A DNA stretch of 64,000 nucleotides from Phycisphaeraceae bacterium (lineage in GTDB: Bacteria > Planctomycetota > Phycisphaerae > Phycisphaerales > UBA1924): the NCBI GenBank assembly GCA_019636655.1, contig JAHBXB010000001.1, positions 496,001 to 560,000 of the forward strand, written 5' to 3'. Positions 53,100-61,556 of this stretch are shown piece by piece. The position numbers were made by a program, and so were the translations under genes. The stretch's first letter is position 1. Every line of letters starts with the position of its first letter. The notes under the pieces are model-generated. The model worked only from the letters and a program-made list of their open reading frames with translations. It was not told the DNA's origin and searched no databases.

Positions 53100-54266
53100 C
53101 TAGCGGATCCGGCGGCGCTGGCCGGGTGAATCGTCGCCGGCGGGCACGGTGGCGTGCTCGTGGCCGTTGTCGCTGCTCTGCCGGTTCAGGTAGAGGGTCT
53201 GCGTCGGGAAGGCGAACTCGATGCCGCGCTCGCGGAAGGCCCGCGCGATCGCGAGGAGGATCTCCTGCTGGACATCCATGTGGACGTTGTATTCCGGGGA
53301 GTTGACGAAGTAAACGACCTCGAAATCGAGCGATGAGGCGCCGAAGCGGTGGAAGTGGCAGCGGTCGAACCGGGTGCGGTCGATCGATTCGATGCGTTCG
53401 CGCACCAGGCGTGGGATCTGTTCGAGGACATCCGGCTCGGTGCCGTAAATCACGCCGAAGCCGAACACGATGCGGCGCTCCTTCATCCGCTTGAAATTGC
53501 GGATGCGGCTGGAGAGCAGGTCGGAGTTGGCGAACACCAGTTGCTCGCCGGAGAGGCTGCGCACCCGCGTGGTCTTGAGGCCGACGTATTCGACGGCGCC
53601 GACTTCGGAGCCGACGACGAGGAAGTCGCCGACGACAAAGGGCTTGTCAAGGGCGATGGTCAGGGACGCGAAGAGGTCGCCGAGGATGTTCTGCACGGCG
53701 AGCGCGACGGCGATTCCGCCGATCCCCAGGCCGGCGACCATAGCGGTGACATCGACGCCCAGGTTCTGGAGCGAGATGAGCAGGATGAAGGCGTAGAGAA
53801 CGAAGAGAGCGAGCCACCGGAGCCCGGTGAGCGTGCTGCGGGCCGCCAGTTCGGCTTCCTCGCTTCCGCCGTTGCCCTTCGACTTGGCGCGCCCGATGCG
53901 GTGGATTCCCCACTCGACGAGGTCGCCGGCGAAGAGCATCGCCTGGAGCGTGAGCGCCACGATCAGCGCGATCCGGGCGATCGCCATGCCGGGGGGGGCC
54001 GGCTGGAACACCATGACCGCCACCGCCGCCGCGATGACGAGCGTGACGAGCCGGAACCAGCGGGCGTTCATCCGACCGATGAGGTGCCGCCAGGAGCCGG
54101 GCTCCTGCCGGGCGGGATCGAAGCGGCGGCGGATCGCCGCCCGGATCAGTGGCACCAGAATCGCGATTGCGAGGAAGGTTCCGATCGCGAAGATCCACGA
54201 CGACATGTTCTGCTCGAGCAGGCCCCACCACGCTTTTACCTGCTGGTCGATCTGATCCCAGCTCAT
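53100..54266 (-). CDS. Small-conductance mechanosensitive channel (MscS family)
   Basis: 388 residues. Three or more N-terminal TM helices, then the pore helix and beta domain with the MscS signature: DVTAMVAGLGIGGIAVALAV, QNILGDLFASLTIALDKPFV and VGDFLVV. A C-terminal cytoplasmic alpha/beta portion contains RVRSLSGEQLVFANSDLLSS. It opens on membrane tension to release solutes in hypo-osmotic shock. No fused extra domains are visible; the Arg-rich C-terminus (GDDSPGQRRRIR) is short. Confidence 0.9.
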   Translation of the reverse strand: MSWDQIDQQVKAWWGLLEQNMSSWIFAIGTFLAIAILVPLIRAAIRRRFDPARQEPGSWRHLIGRMNARWFRLVTLVIAAAVAVMVFQPAPPGMAIARIALIVALTLQAMLFAGDLVEWGIHRIGRAKSKGNGGSEEAELAARSTLTGLRWLALFVLYAFILLISLQNLGVDVTAMVAGLGIGGIAVALAVQNILGDLFASLTIALDKPFVVGDFLVVGSEVGAVEYVGLKTTRVRSLSGEQLVFANSDLLSSRIRNFKRMKERRIVFGFGVIYGTEPDVLEQIPRLVRERIESIDRTRFDRCHFHRFGASSLDFEVVYFVNSPEYNVHMDVQQEILLAIARAFRERGIEFAFPTQTLYLNRQSSDNGHEHATVPAGDDSPGQRRRIR

Positions 54267-54438
54267 ACCTGACCCTACCCACCTCGGGCGGAATTGAAAG
54301 CACCCGGGTCATGTTTTTTGTTGTGATCCCGGGCGGCGGCACCCGCGTGCACGGCCTGATTGCGGTCGGTTCGCTACGATGGTGGAGGCTGGCGTCGACG
54401 CGGCGCCGTCAAGGTTTTGCGGACTGTCGACGCCGCCC

Positions 54439-56751
54439 ATGGCCAACGCCCAATCACCAGTCAAGGCCGGTTCCGGAGCGCGTCTGGGCACGTTCGCGGG
54501 CGTTTTCACGCCGAGCATCCTGACGATCCTCGGGATCATCCTGTTCCAGCGGTTCGGGTTTGTCGTCGGCGCGGGCGGGCTGCTCAGGGCGCTGGGGATT
54601 GTCGCGCTCGCGACGTGTGTCTCGATCCTGACGAGCCTGTCGCTGGCCGCGATCGCGACGAATCTCCGGATCAAGGGGGGCGGTGATTACTACCTGATCT
54701 CCCGCACGCTCGGGGTGCAGTTCGGCGGAGCGATCGGCCTGGTGCTGTTCCTTGCCCAATCGGTGTCGGTCGCGTTCTACTGCATCGGTTTCGGCGAGGC
54801 GGTAGCGGCCCTGTTTGGCCAAGCGGGCGAACCCGCGGTGGTGGCGGGGATCGCGGCGGTGGCGACGCTGCTGGTGGGCACGATCGCGTACGTGGGGGCC
54901 GACCTGGCGACCCGCTTTCAGTTCGTGGTGATGGGGGCGCTCGTTGTCGCGCTGGGATCGTTTTACGTGGGCGCGTTCGGGCTGGCCTCCGAGCGGACTC
55001 TCGTCGCCTCGCTGACGCCGCCGGAGGATGGCTCGGGGTTCTGGATCCTGTTCGCGATCTTCTTCCCGGCGGTCACGGGGTTTACGCAGGGGGTCAGCAT
55101 GTCGGGCGATCTCCGCGACTCGGCGAGGAGCCTGCCGCGGGGCACGTTCTGGGCGGTCGGGGTCTCGACCGCGGTGTACGTCAGTATTGCGCTGCTGCTT
55201 GCGGCGTCGATGCCGCTGAGCGAACTGGCGTCGGACTACGGGGCGTTTCGGCGGGTCGCCGCGGTCCCGTGGCTCATTGACGTCGGCGTGATCGCGGCGA
55301 CGCTCTCCTCGGCGATGGCCTCGTTCCTCGGGGGGCCGAGGATCATGCAATCGCTGGCCCGGGACGAGGTCATCCCCCCGCTGCGCGCGTTCGCCAAGGG
55401 ATCGGGGCCGTCGGAGAATCCGAGGCGCGCGGTGCTCCTGGCCGGGGCCATCGCGCTCACGACGATTTCGCTGGGCAATCTCAACGCGATCGCGTCGCTG
55501 GTGGGCATGTGCTTCCTGCTGTCGTACGGGCTCATCAACTACGCGACGTTCTTCGAGGCGAGGGCCAACAGCCCGGCGTTCCGGCCGCGGTTCAAGATCT
55601 ATTCCGCGTGGCTGAGCCTGGCGGGCGCGTTGCTGTGCGTTGCCTGCGGGGTGGCGATCAGCCCGTTCGCGGCGGCCGTGGCCGGGGCGCTGATGGTGGC
55701 GCTGTACCAGTACCTGTCCCGCACATCGCCGCAGTCGGCGTGGGCCGACAGCCGGTACGCCAGCCACGTCAGGCAGGTGAGGGACCACCTGGTGGCGATC
55801 CGAGATGGCTCTTCGCACCCGCGTGACTGGCGGCCCCATGTGCTTGCGGTGTGCAACGAGCCGTCGGACCGGGCTCGCCTGCTGCGGTTCGCTTCGTGGA
55901 TCGACGGCGACAGCGGATTCACGACCGCCGTTCAGATAGTCGTGCAGACCGATGCGGGCACGCCCGCGAGGACGGCCGCCGCGGAGGAGTCGTTTCGCGC
56001 GGAGGTCCGCGGCGCGGGGTTGCAGACGTTCACGCGTGTGGTCTCGGCGCCGAGCATCCTGGACGGGTTCACGATGGTGACGCAGGCGCACGGGCTGGGT
56101 CCGCTCAGGGCGAACACCATCTTGATGAGCGCTGATGAGCACCTTGGGGAGCCGGTCTGGGCCGGCGAGGCCCCGCCGGCGGAGGCGCTTGATGCGGCGC
56201 TGCACCAGGGCCGCAACGTGATCCTGCTCGAGGCTCGGCCCGAGGCGTGGGAGCGGATGCTGGCCGTTCCCGAGGACGACCGAGTCATCGACGTCTGGTG
56301 GCAGGATGACACAACGAGTTCGCTCTCGCTCATGCTCGCGCACCTGATGACCCGCAGCGCGGGCTGGCGCGACGCCCAGATCCGGATCCACGCCATTGCT
56401 CAGGGCTCCCACGACCAGCACACCACGCTGCAGAAGGTCGAGGAGATGCTGGAGAACGTGCGGATCGAGGCTCGCGTCGACGTGGTGGAGTTCGAGGGTC
56501 CTCGAACGCTTCTCGAGCACTCGCGGAACGCCTCGGTCGTGTTCATTCCGCTGCGGATTCGCGGCCGGCGTCTGGTGGGGCCAAAGGGAGGCTCGCTGTC
56601 GGCGGTGCTGGCGGACCTTCCGGTCACGGCGCTCGCCGTTGCCGGAGAGGACATCGACCTGGACGCCGAACCGGAGGACCCACCCGCGAAGACCGGAGCG
56701 GACCGGCCGGTGTCCGGTGGGGCCGAGGTCGTCGGCGCCTCGCCCCCGTAG
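54439..56751 (+). CDS. APC/cation-chloride cotransporter-like permease
   Basis: 770 residues. About 12 TM helices cover the first 440 residues: GVFTPSILTILGIILFQRFG opens TM1 and is typical of bacterial SLC12-like (NKCC-type) proteins; LRIKGGGDYYLISRTLGVQF and AVTGFTQGVSMSGDLRDSAR follow. The C-terminal 320 residues form a soluble domain resembling the cytosolic half of CCC proteins (LRFASWIDGDSGFTTAVQIV, LEHSRNASVVFIPLRIRGRR). ATG 54439 gives the cleanest N-terminus. It converges with mgtE with six bases between stops. Ion specificity is not decidable here. Confidence 0.82.
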   Translation: MANAQSPVKAGSGARLGTFAGVFTPSILTILGIILFQRFGFVVGAGGLLRALGIVALATCVSILTSLSLAAIATNLRIKGGGDYYLISRTLGVQFGGAIGLVLFLAQSVSVAFYCIGFGEAVAALFGQAGEPAVVAGIAAVATLLVGTIAYVGADLATRFQFVVMGALVVALGSFYVGAFGLASERTLVASLTPPEDGSGFWILFAIFFPAVTGFTQGVSMSGDLRDSARSLPRGTFWAVGVSTAVYVSIALLLAASMPLSELASDYGAFRRVAAVPWLIDVGVIAATLSSAMASFLGGPRIMQSLARDEVIPPLRAFAKGSGPSENPRRAVLLAGAIALTTISLGNLNAIASLVGMCFLLSYGLINYATFFEARANSPAFRPRFKIYSAWLSLAGALLCVACGVAISPFAAAVAGALMVALYQYLSRTSPQSAWADSRYASHVRQVRDHLVAIRDGSSHPRDWRPHVLAVCNEPSDRARLLRFASWIDGDSGFTTAVQIVVQTDAGTPARTAAAEESFRAEVRGAGLQTFTRVVSAPSILDGFTMVTQAHGLGPLRANTILMSADEHLGEPVWAGEAPPAEALDAALHQGRNVILLEARPEAWERMLAVPEDDRVIDVWWQDDTTSSLSLMLAHLMTRSAGWRDAQIRIHAIAQGSHDQHTTLQKVEEMLENVRIEARVDVVEFEGPRTLLEHSRNASVVFIPLRIRGRRLVGPKGGSLSAVLADLPVTALAVAGEDIDLDAEPEDPPAKTGADRPVSGGAEVVGASPP

Positions 56752-56757
56752 CGTGGC

Positions 56758-58116
56758 CTAGGCGGCGACCCAGCTGACGAGGCCGAGTGTCATGGTGAAT
56801 CCGGTCACATCGGCGAGCGTTGTGATGATCGGCCCGGAGGCGAGGGCCGGATCGACTCCAAGGCGCCGGAGCGCCAGCGGGCAGAGGGCGCCGAGGCCGA
56901 CCGCAACGAGCGAGTTCCCGGCCATGGCGACTCCCACCGCCGCGCCCACCGCGCCGTCCGCACCCCCCAGCCGGGCGAGGATCGCCACGGCCAGTCCGAG
57001 CGGCAAGGACATCAGGATCGCGAGCAGCACCTCGCGGGCGAGCACACGCCGCCACGCGGAAGGATCGATGATGCCGAGCGTCAGTTCGCGGATGCTCACC
57101 GCGGCGGCCTGGATCGCGGCGTTGCCGCTGGTGGCCGAGATGATTGGTAGCACGGCGACGACGACGAGGGCCTTGGCGATGGTTCCCTGGTTCAGGGCGA
57201 TGACCGCGGCGCCACCCAGGCACAGGACGAGGTTCACGCCGAGCCAGGCCGTTCGACGCCGCAGGCGCAGCAGCACCGGCATGGACCGCAGTTCCTCACC
57301 GCCGACGATGCCCTGGCTTACGCGGTAGCGCTCCTCGCTCTGGTGATGCTCCGCCTCGGTGACGTCGGCGCGGCTGACCACGCCGAGGAGGACGCCTCGC
57401 TCATCGACAACGGGAAGCCCCTGGTAGCCGTATTCGGCAAAGAGGTCGTCGACTTCCTGCATGGTGGCGGTGTCGCGGACGGTGGCGGGCTCGCCGCGCA
57501 GCAGGGCGTCGAGCCGCGACTCTTCGGGAGCGAGCAGCAAGTCCCGGATGGGGGCGACTCCCAGGAGTCGGCGCTCATCGTCGAGGACGTAGAGGTATTG
57601 AACCCCGATTGTGGAGTACCGCATCTGGTTTGCCCGCACATCGCGGATGACCTCGCTGATCTTCGTGGAGGCGGGGAACGCGAGGACCTCGGTTTCCATC
57701 AGGCCGCCGGCGGTGTCGGGGGCGTACTTGAGCAGCCGCGCGGCGTCGTCGCGGATCAGTTCCGGGAGGCTCTCCTGGATTTCGGACCGGGCCTGGTCCG
57801 GAACGGATGCAAGCAGGTCCGCTCGTTCATCGCTGGGGAGCCCGCGGAGCACCCTCGCGGCGACCGGGACGGGGAGTTGTTCGAGCACCGCGGTCGCCTG
57901 CTCGGCCGGGAGCCAGGAGAGGAGTTCGCTCGCCTTCTCATCGCTGAGCAGGGACACGAGTTCGGCGGACATGGCCGGGGATACCAGATCGAAGAGGCGG
58001 CGAACGCCTGCCGGATCGAGGTCGACCTCGGCGTAGATCCGTGCGGCGACCGCGGGCTCCCCGCCTTCGAGGGCGTCACGGATGGAATCGACGGGGGTTG
58101 CGCTTTCCGCATGCAT
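56758..58116 (-). CDS. mgtE: Magnesium transporter MgtE
   Basis: 452 residues in the standard order. MgtE N domain (1-125: RIYAEVDLDPAGVRRLFDLV, LLSDEKASELLSWLPAEQAT, GLPSDERADLLASV); tandem CBS domains (140-260, YLYVLDDERRLLGVAPIRDL and GYQGLPVVDERGVLLGVVSR); then five TM helices (LPIISATSGNAAIQAAAVSI, then GVAMAGNSLVAVGLGALCPL). ATG 58116 gives the typical N-terminus; the ATG at 58209 is less likely. Cytosolic Mg2+ gates the channel via the CBS/N domains. Confidence 0.94.
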   Translation of the reverse strand: MHAESATPVDSIRDALEGGEPAVAARIYAEVDLDPAGVRRLFDLVSPAMSAELVSLLSDEKASELLSWLPAEQATAVLEQLPVPVAARVLRGLPSDERADLLASVPDQARSEIQESLPELIRDDAARLLKYAPDTAGGLMETEVLAFPASTKISEVIRDVRANQMRYSTIGVQYLYVLDDERRLLGVAPIRDLLLAPEESRLDALLRGEPATVRDTATMQEVDDLFAEYGYQGLPVVDERGVLLGVVSRADVTEAEHHQSEERYRVSQGIVGGEELRSMPVLLRLRRRTAWLGVNLVLCLGGAAVIALNQGTIAKALVVVAVLPIISATSGNAAIQAAAVSIRELTLGIIDPSAWRRVLAREVLLAILMSLPLGLAVAILARLGGADGAVGAAVGVAMAGNSLVAVGLGALCPLALRRLGVDPALASGPIITTLADVTGFTMTLGLVSWVAA

Positions 58117-58189
58117 GCGGCCATTATCGTAGGATGACGCCCTCGCGCCCCCTACTCCTCCGAGAGCGCGTTGAAAGAGATGCCACTCC

Positions 58190-59023
58190 ATGACGTTCGA
58201 CGAAGACAAGACGCCGGGAATCCTGCAGCAGTTGCGCGCCTCGGTTGCCAGCGGGAACTACAAGGACGCCGTCCTGCTCCTGCGGCACGCCGATGCGGGA
58301 GGCCGGATGAGGGCGGACCCTGGTGTGCTGCGGAGCCTCCGGAAGGCGGTCGGGGAAAAGAAGACGTCGGGCATCCTCGACGCGATGGCGTTCGAGGTCT
58401 GCCGGTATTGCCAGGGCGGGCGGGGCTTGTGCGAGGAATGCGAGGGCAAGGGCGTTTTCAGCGACGGCCGCGTCTGCCGGGCCTGTGCGGGGTTCGGACT
58501 CGTGCGCTGCCCGTTCTGCAACGGCACCGCGCTCGCGGGCTACGACTTTGTACCCCGCGGCCTGCGGCCGGCGGTGCTGGCGCTGCGGCTGGCGCACGGG
58601 GACAAGCGGATCAACGACCTGTCGCGGGTCGATCCGGACGCGGATGCGTCGCCGAAGGATCTTGTGCGGCTGCTGCTCGAGATCGACCGGTACCGGGGCA
58701 TTCTCGCGAACGCGATCGAGCAGGTGCGGATCCAGGGCTCTGGTGCTTCCGGCGAGACATCGATGTACTCCTCGCCGATCCGTTCCCGGATTCTCGCACG
58801 ATGCGAGAAGGCAAACGACCGGGCTGAGGAGGCGCTCCGGAGTGTCCTTGACCGACTCGCCAAGCGGTGCGCTTCAAAGGCGGAACGGCTGGGAAAATCG
58901 ACGCCGAAGGGCTCTGTGTACGCCCGCCGGGCGACCGCCTTTGGTCGGCTGAGCACGACGAAGCGATTCGACGACTCGCCGCTTGCGACGCCGCGGGCGC
59001 TCCGCGGACCGGCTGTTTCCTAG
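58190..59023 (+). CDS. DnaJ-type zinc-finger protein without a J domain
   Basis: 277 residues. The centre carries four CxxC motifs within 45 residues (CRYC, CEEC, CRAC, CPFC), in CxxCxGxG-like arrangement (CRYCQGGRGLCEECEGKG, CRACAGFGLVRCPFCNGTAL), matching the DnaJ zinc-finger domain. No J domain, TM or signal sequence is seen. The flanks are helical, with a Lys/Arg-rich C-terminal third. Divergent from mgtE; overlaps the next, opposite gene's stop by four bases. Function unknown. Confidence 0.7.
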   Translation: MTFDEDKTPGILQQLRASVASGNYKDAVLLLRHADAGGRMRADPGVLRSLRKAVGEKKTSGILDAMAFEVCRYCQGGRGLCEECEGKGVFSDGRVCRACAGFGLVRCPFCNGTALAGYDFVPRGLRPAVLALRLAHGDKRINDLSRVDPDADASPKDLVRLLLEIDRYRGILANAIEQVRIQGSGASGETSMYSSPIRSRILARCEKANDRAEEALRSVLDRLAKRCASKAERLGKSTPKGSVYARRATAFGRLSTTKRFDDSPLATPRALRGPAVS

Positions 59024-61167
59024 CCGCGTGCGTCCAGAGGCCGAGGGGGGTTGCCGGCCACGCCGGATTCGAGCGGAAGGCGCGTGCGGCGCTGCGCGAT
59101 TGCCGCGGCGGTGTACGCCGCGGCACAGACCATCACGGGCAGGAACGGAACAGCGAACCTGTCCGAGGGCGCCGCGACCGTGATGGCCGTTATGGCGATC
59201 GACAACAGGACGAGCATGGCCGCGACGAAGATGGCCCGGTCACCGCGCCTCCACGCGAGCACCGGGCACGCGAGGACGCCGATCGCGATGACGGGGCGCA
59301 TCGCCTGCGACACCCAGAACCACTCGTTCAGGGGCCTGGTCCATGGCTGGTACTGCAGGAACGCCGTCGGCGCCTGGACCGGGTCGAAGACCGCCTTCAG
59401 TCGCTTGGCATCGTCGGGCTTGCGCGTGCTCGTGATGTCCCAGTCGTAGTTGAAGCAGAAGTTGGTCTTGTAGGGGAAGGGCCGGCCGCGGATCGGGCGC
59501 GACCACCATTCGTTCGAGGGCGCCCCCTCGATGTCATAGAAGTTCCAAAGCCCCAACTGGTTCATGAAGGCCGCGGCGACGGCGGCGGTGCTCCGCAGCG
59601 GATGCCTTGCCAGTGCTTCGTTCGTCAAGGAGCGGCTCACGGCTTCGCTGTCCCGTACATCAAGGACGTCCCGCTTCTTCACGGCCCCGGCGTAGAGGCG
59701 GTCTCGCTCCGCCGCGAACACGCGGCCGACGAAGTCGTAGTCTGACACCTTGCCGGAGGCTTGCGCCGCGCGGAGGGCATCGAGTTGCTCTCGGCTGAAG
59801 ATCGCCGTGTCGTTGCCGTCGGCAACGCCGTTGGACCAGGCGTTGAGCGCGCGGTTGATCTGGAGCTTGGGCGACACGATACCGAAGGCGCCAAAGCCTG
59901 CGTAGTTCCGGTAGGACCATGGGAGGACCATCGCGACCGCAACCACCGCGATCCCGGCCCCGCGCCCGATCCGCACGAGCCACGGGGTGGCGGCTCCGCC
60001 GATGGCGACCGCCAGGACCGGGAGAAAGAGGATCAGGAGCTGGAAGTTCTCCCGAACGTGCGAGCCGAATGCGATCAGCAGGCCGATCACGATGCAGCAC
60101 CAGGCGGCCAGAGACCGCGGCGACCTCCGGTCGATCGCCTCCAGCCAGCAGACGGCTACAGCGATGGCCGTGAAGCAGAGCGCGGCGAGCGACTCACGCA
60201 ACAGGTAGGTGTGGTAGGTCAGAAGCACGGGGTGCAGGCCGACCACGAGCGCGGCGGCGAGCGCCCATGAACGGCCGGCGCGGCGCCGGACGACGGCGTA
60301 GGCCAGCGCCGCGGTGCCGATTCCCATCACAGCATGGATCCACGCCAGCGCGATGAGGAAGTCGGGGGTGATGGCCATCGCGCCGGCGACGACCAGGGCG
60401 AGCGCGGGCGCCTTGTAGGGCACGAACTTGGCGAACGAGCCGGTCGCCACCAGCCAGTCCGCCGCATCGATGTAGTCCATCCCATCGGACGTCACACAGC
60501 AGGGAACCACCAGCGCCACCCAACAGGTCACGGCTGCCACGGAGGTCCACACGCACGCAGGGGCGAACCACCGGCGGTGTGAGAGGATCGGGAGCGCGAT
60601 CGCGAGAGTCGCGGCACCAAGGACGGCACTCCCTATCGCAAGTGTGACGAAAAGGACGCCCATTGTGCCGAGCGAGAGCCGACCGACAAGGCGAAGGGTC
60701 GGGCCTGCGTCTGTCGAAATCCACCGGTCATCGGCTCGTTCGACGCCCGAGATGGGCTCGATGCCGACGGCCCGCTGCAGGACGGTGAACCCGAGCAGCC
60801 GGAACTCAAGGATGGGATTCTCGATGCGCACCCACGCACCGGGCTCGGCCTTCCACTGAACGACAAGACTCCGGAGCCTGTAGGACGGGAGGAACACGCG
60901 GAACGGCGGGGCCGCATCGGGCACTGGCTCGGCATCGACGGCTTGGGTCGGGGCGTTCGTGGTCGTGTCCGGCTCGATCCACGCCCCACGAGGCGTCGGA
61001 TTCCCCTTGGTTGTCCACTGGACCGACACATCGGACGCGCCGGGACCGATCTCAAGCCGTCCGGACAACTCGCGCTGAACAAGTCCGGGGCCTGCGAACT
61101 GCCACAGGACAACAGCCAGCGAGAGCCACACCACAAGCCACACGGCCAGTCGGAATCGAACGTGCAT
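59020..61167 (-). CDS. Large polytopic membrane protein, GT39/glycosyltransferase-like
   Basis: 715 residues. An N-terminal signal-anchor helix precedes an approximately 140-residue extracytoplasmic domain. About ten TM helices follow, resembling a dolichol/undecaprenyl-phosphate-mannosyltransferase (GT39-type) fold: DGMDYIDAADWLVATGSFAK, YHTYLLRESLAALCFTAIAV, GSHVRENFQLLILFLPVLAV. The acidic DGMDYIDAAD near an early loop could hold the GT-C catalytic Asp. A large soluble loop (about 430-600) precedes the last helices. Donor and acceptor unknown. Confidence 0.65.
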   Translation of the reverse strand: MHVRFRLAVWLVVWLSLAVVLWQFAGPGLVQRELSGRLEIGPGASDVSVQWTTKGNPTPRGAWIEPDTTTNAPTQAVDAEPVPDAAPPFRVFLPSYRLRSLVVQWKAEPGAWVRIENPILEFRLLGFTVLQRAVGIEPISGVERADDRWISTDAGPTLRLVGRLSLGTMGVLFVTLAIGSAVLGAATLAIALPILSHRRWFAPACVWTSVAAVTCWVALVVPCCVTSDGMDYIDAADWLVATGSFAKFVPYKAPALALVVAGAMAITPDFLIALAWIHAVMGIGTAALAYAVVRRRAGRSWALAAALVVGLHPVLLTYHTYLLRESLAALCFTAIAVAVCWLEAIDRRSPRSLAAWCCIVIGLLIAFGSHVRENFQLLILFLPVLAVAIGGAATPWLVRIGRGAGIAVVAVAMVLPWSYRNYAGFGAFGIVSPKLQINRALNAWSNGVADGNDTAIFSREQLDALRAAQASGKVSDYDFVGRVFAAERDRLYAGAVKKRDVLDVRDSEAVSRSLTNEALARHPLRSTAAVAAAFMNQLGLWNFYDIEGAPSNEWWSRPIRGRPFPYKTNFCFNYDWDITSTRKPDDAKRLKAVFDPVQAPTAFLQYQPWTRPLNEWFWVSQAMRPVIAIGVLACPVLAWRRGDRAIFVAAMLVLLSIAITAITVAAPSDRFAVPFLPVMVCAAAYTAAAIAQRRTRLPLESGVAGNPPRPLDARG

Positions 61168-61556
61168 GCGTCGGGGGGCGAGTCTAACGGTTTTCCGTTG
61201 TGCCTGCGCTTTAGGGCGTGTGCCGCGATCACATTAGCGAGCCCCGCGCGGCGGTGGGTCGGCCGGGGTGGTTCAACGAGAGGGCTCGATCTGTATTGCC
61301 TCGATGACTCCAAATTCCTGAAGAGCGCAGCGGATGTCCCCGATGGGTGGTTCAGGGGAGGCCGTCCGGATAGACTGAAATCGAGCGGCATCAGCCGTTC
61401 CCGCCGCGGATTGGGCAGTTCTGTTCGCCGCAGGCATGGTTGCGGCCGGAATTGCTCGGCGAGTTGAACGTGTGATCGGCCTTTGATGGGAATCGGCGTC
61501 GCGTTCCGTGCGGCGATTGCATGCCACTTTGAACCACCAACCTCGGAGCCCGCTCC
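61168..61556. other. Intergenic region before glgE
   Basis: 389 bp, divergent promoter region for the membrane-protein gene and glgE. An 84-residue leftward ORF (61273-61527) crosses it, but it is Arg/Ala-rich with no recognised pattern and is not annotated. I see no convincing promoter or terminator. glgE has only a weak purine stretch upstream of its ATG. Confidence 0.4.

Noticed and set aside
61273-61527. 84-residue leftward ORF before glgE
   Set aside because: Arg/Ala-rich with no family resemblance, and it lies in a divergent promoter region; not strong enough to annotate.
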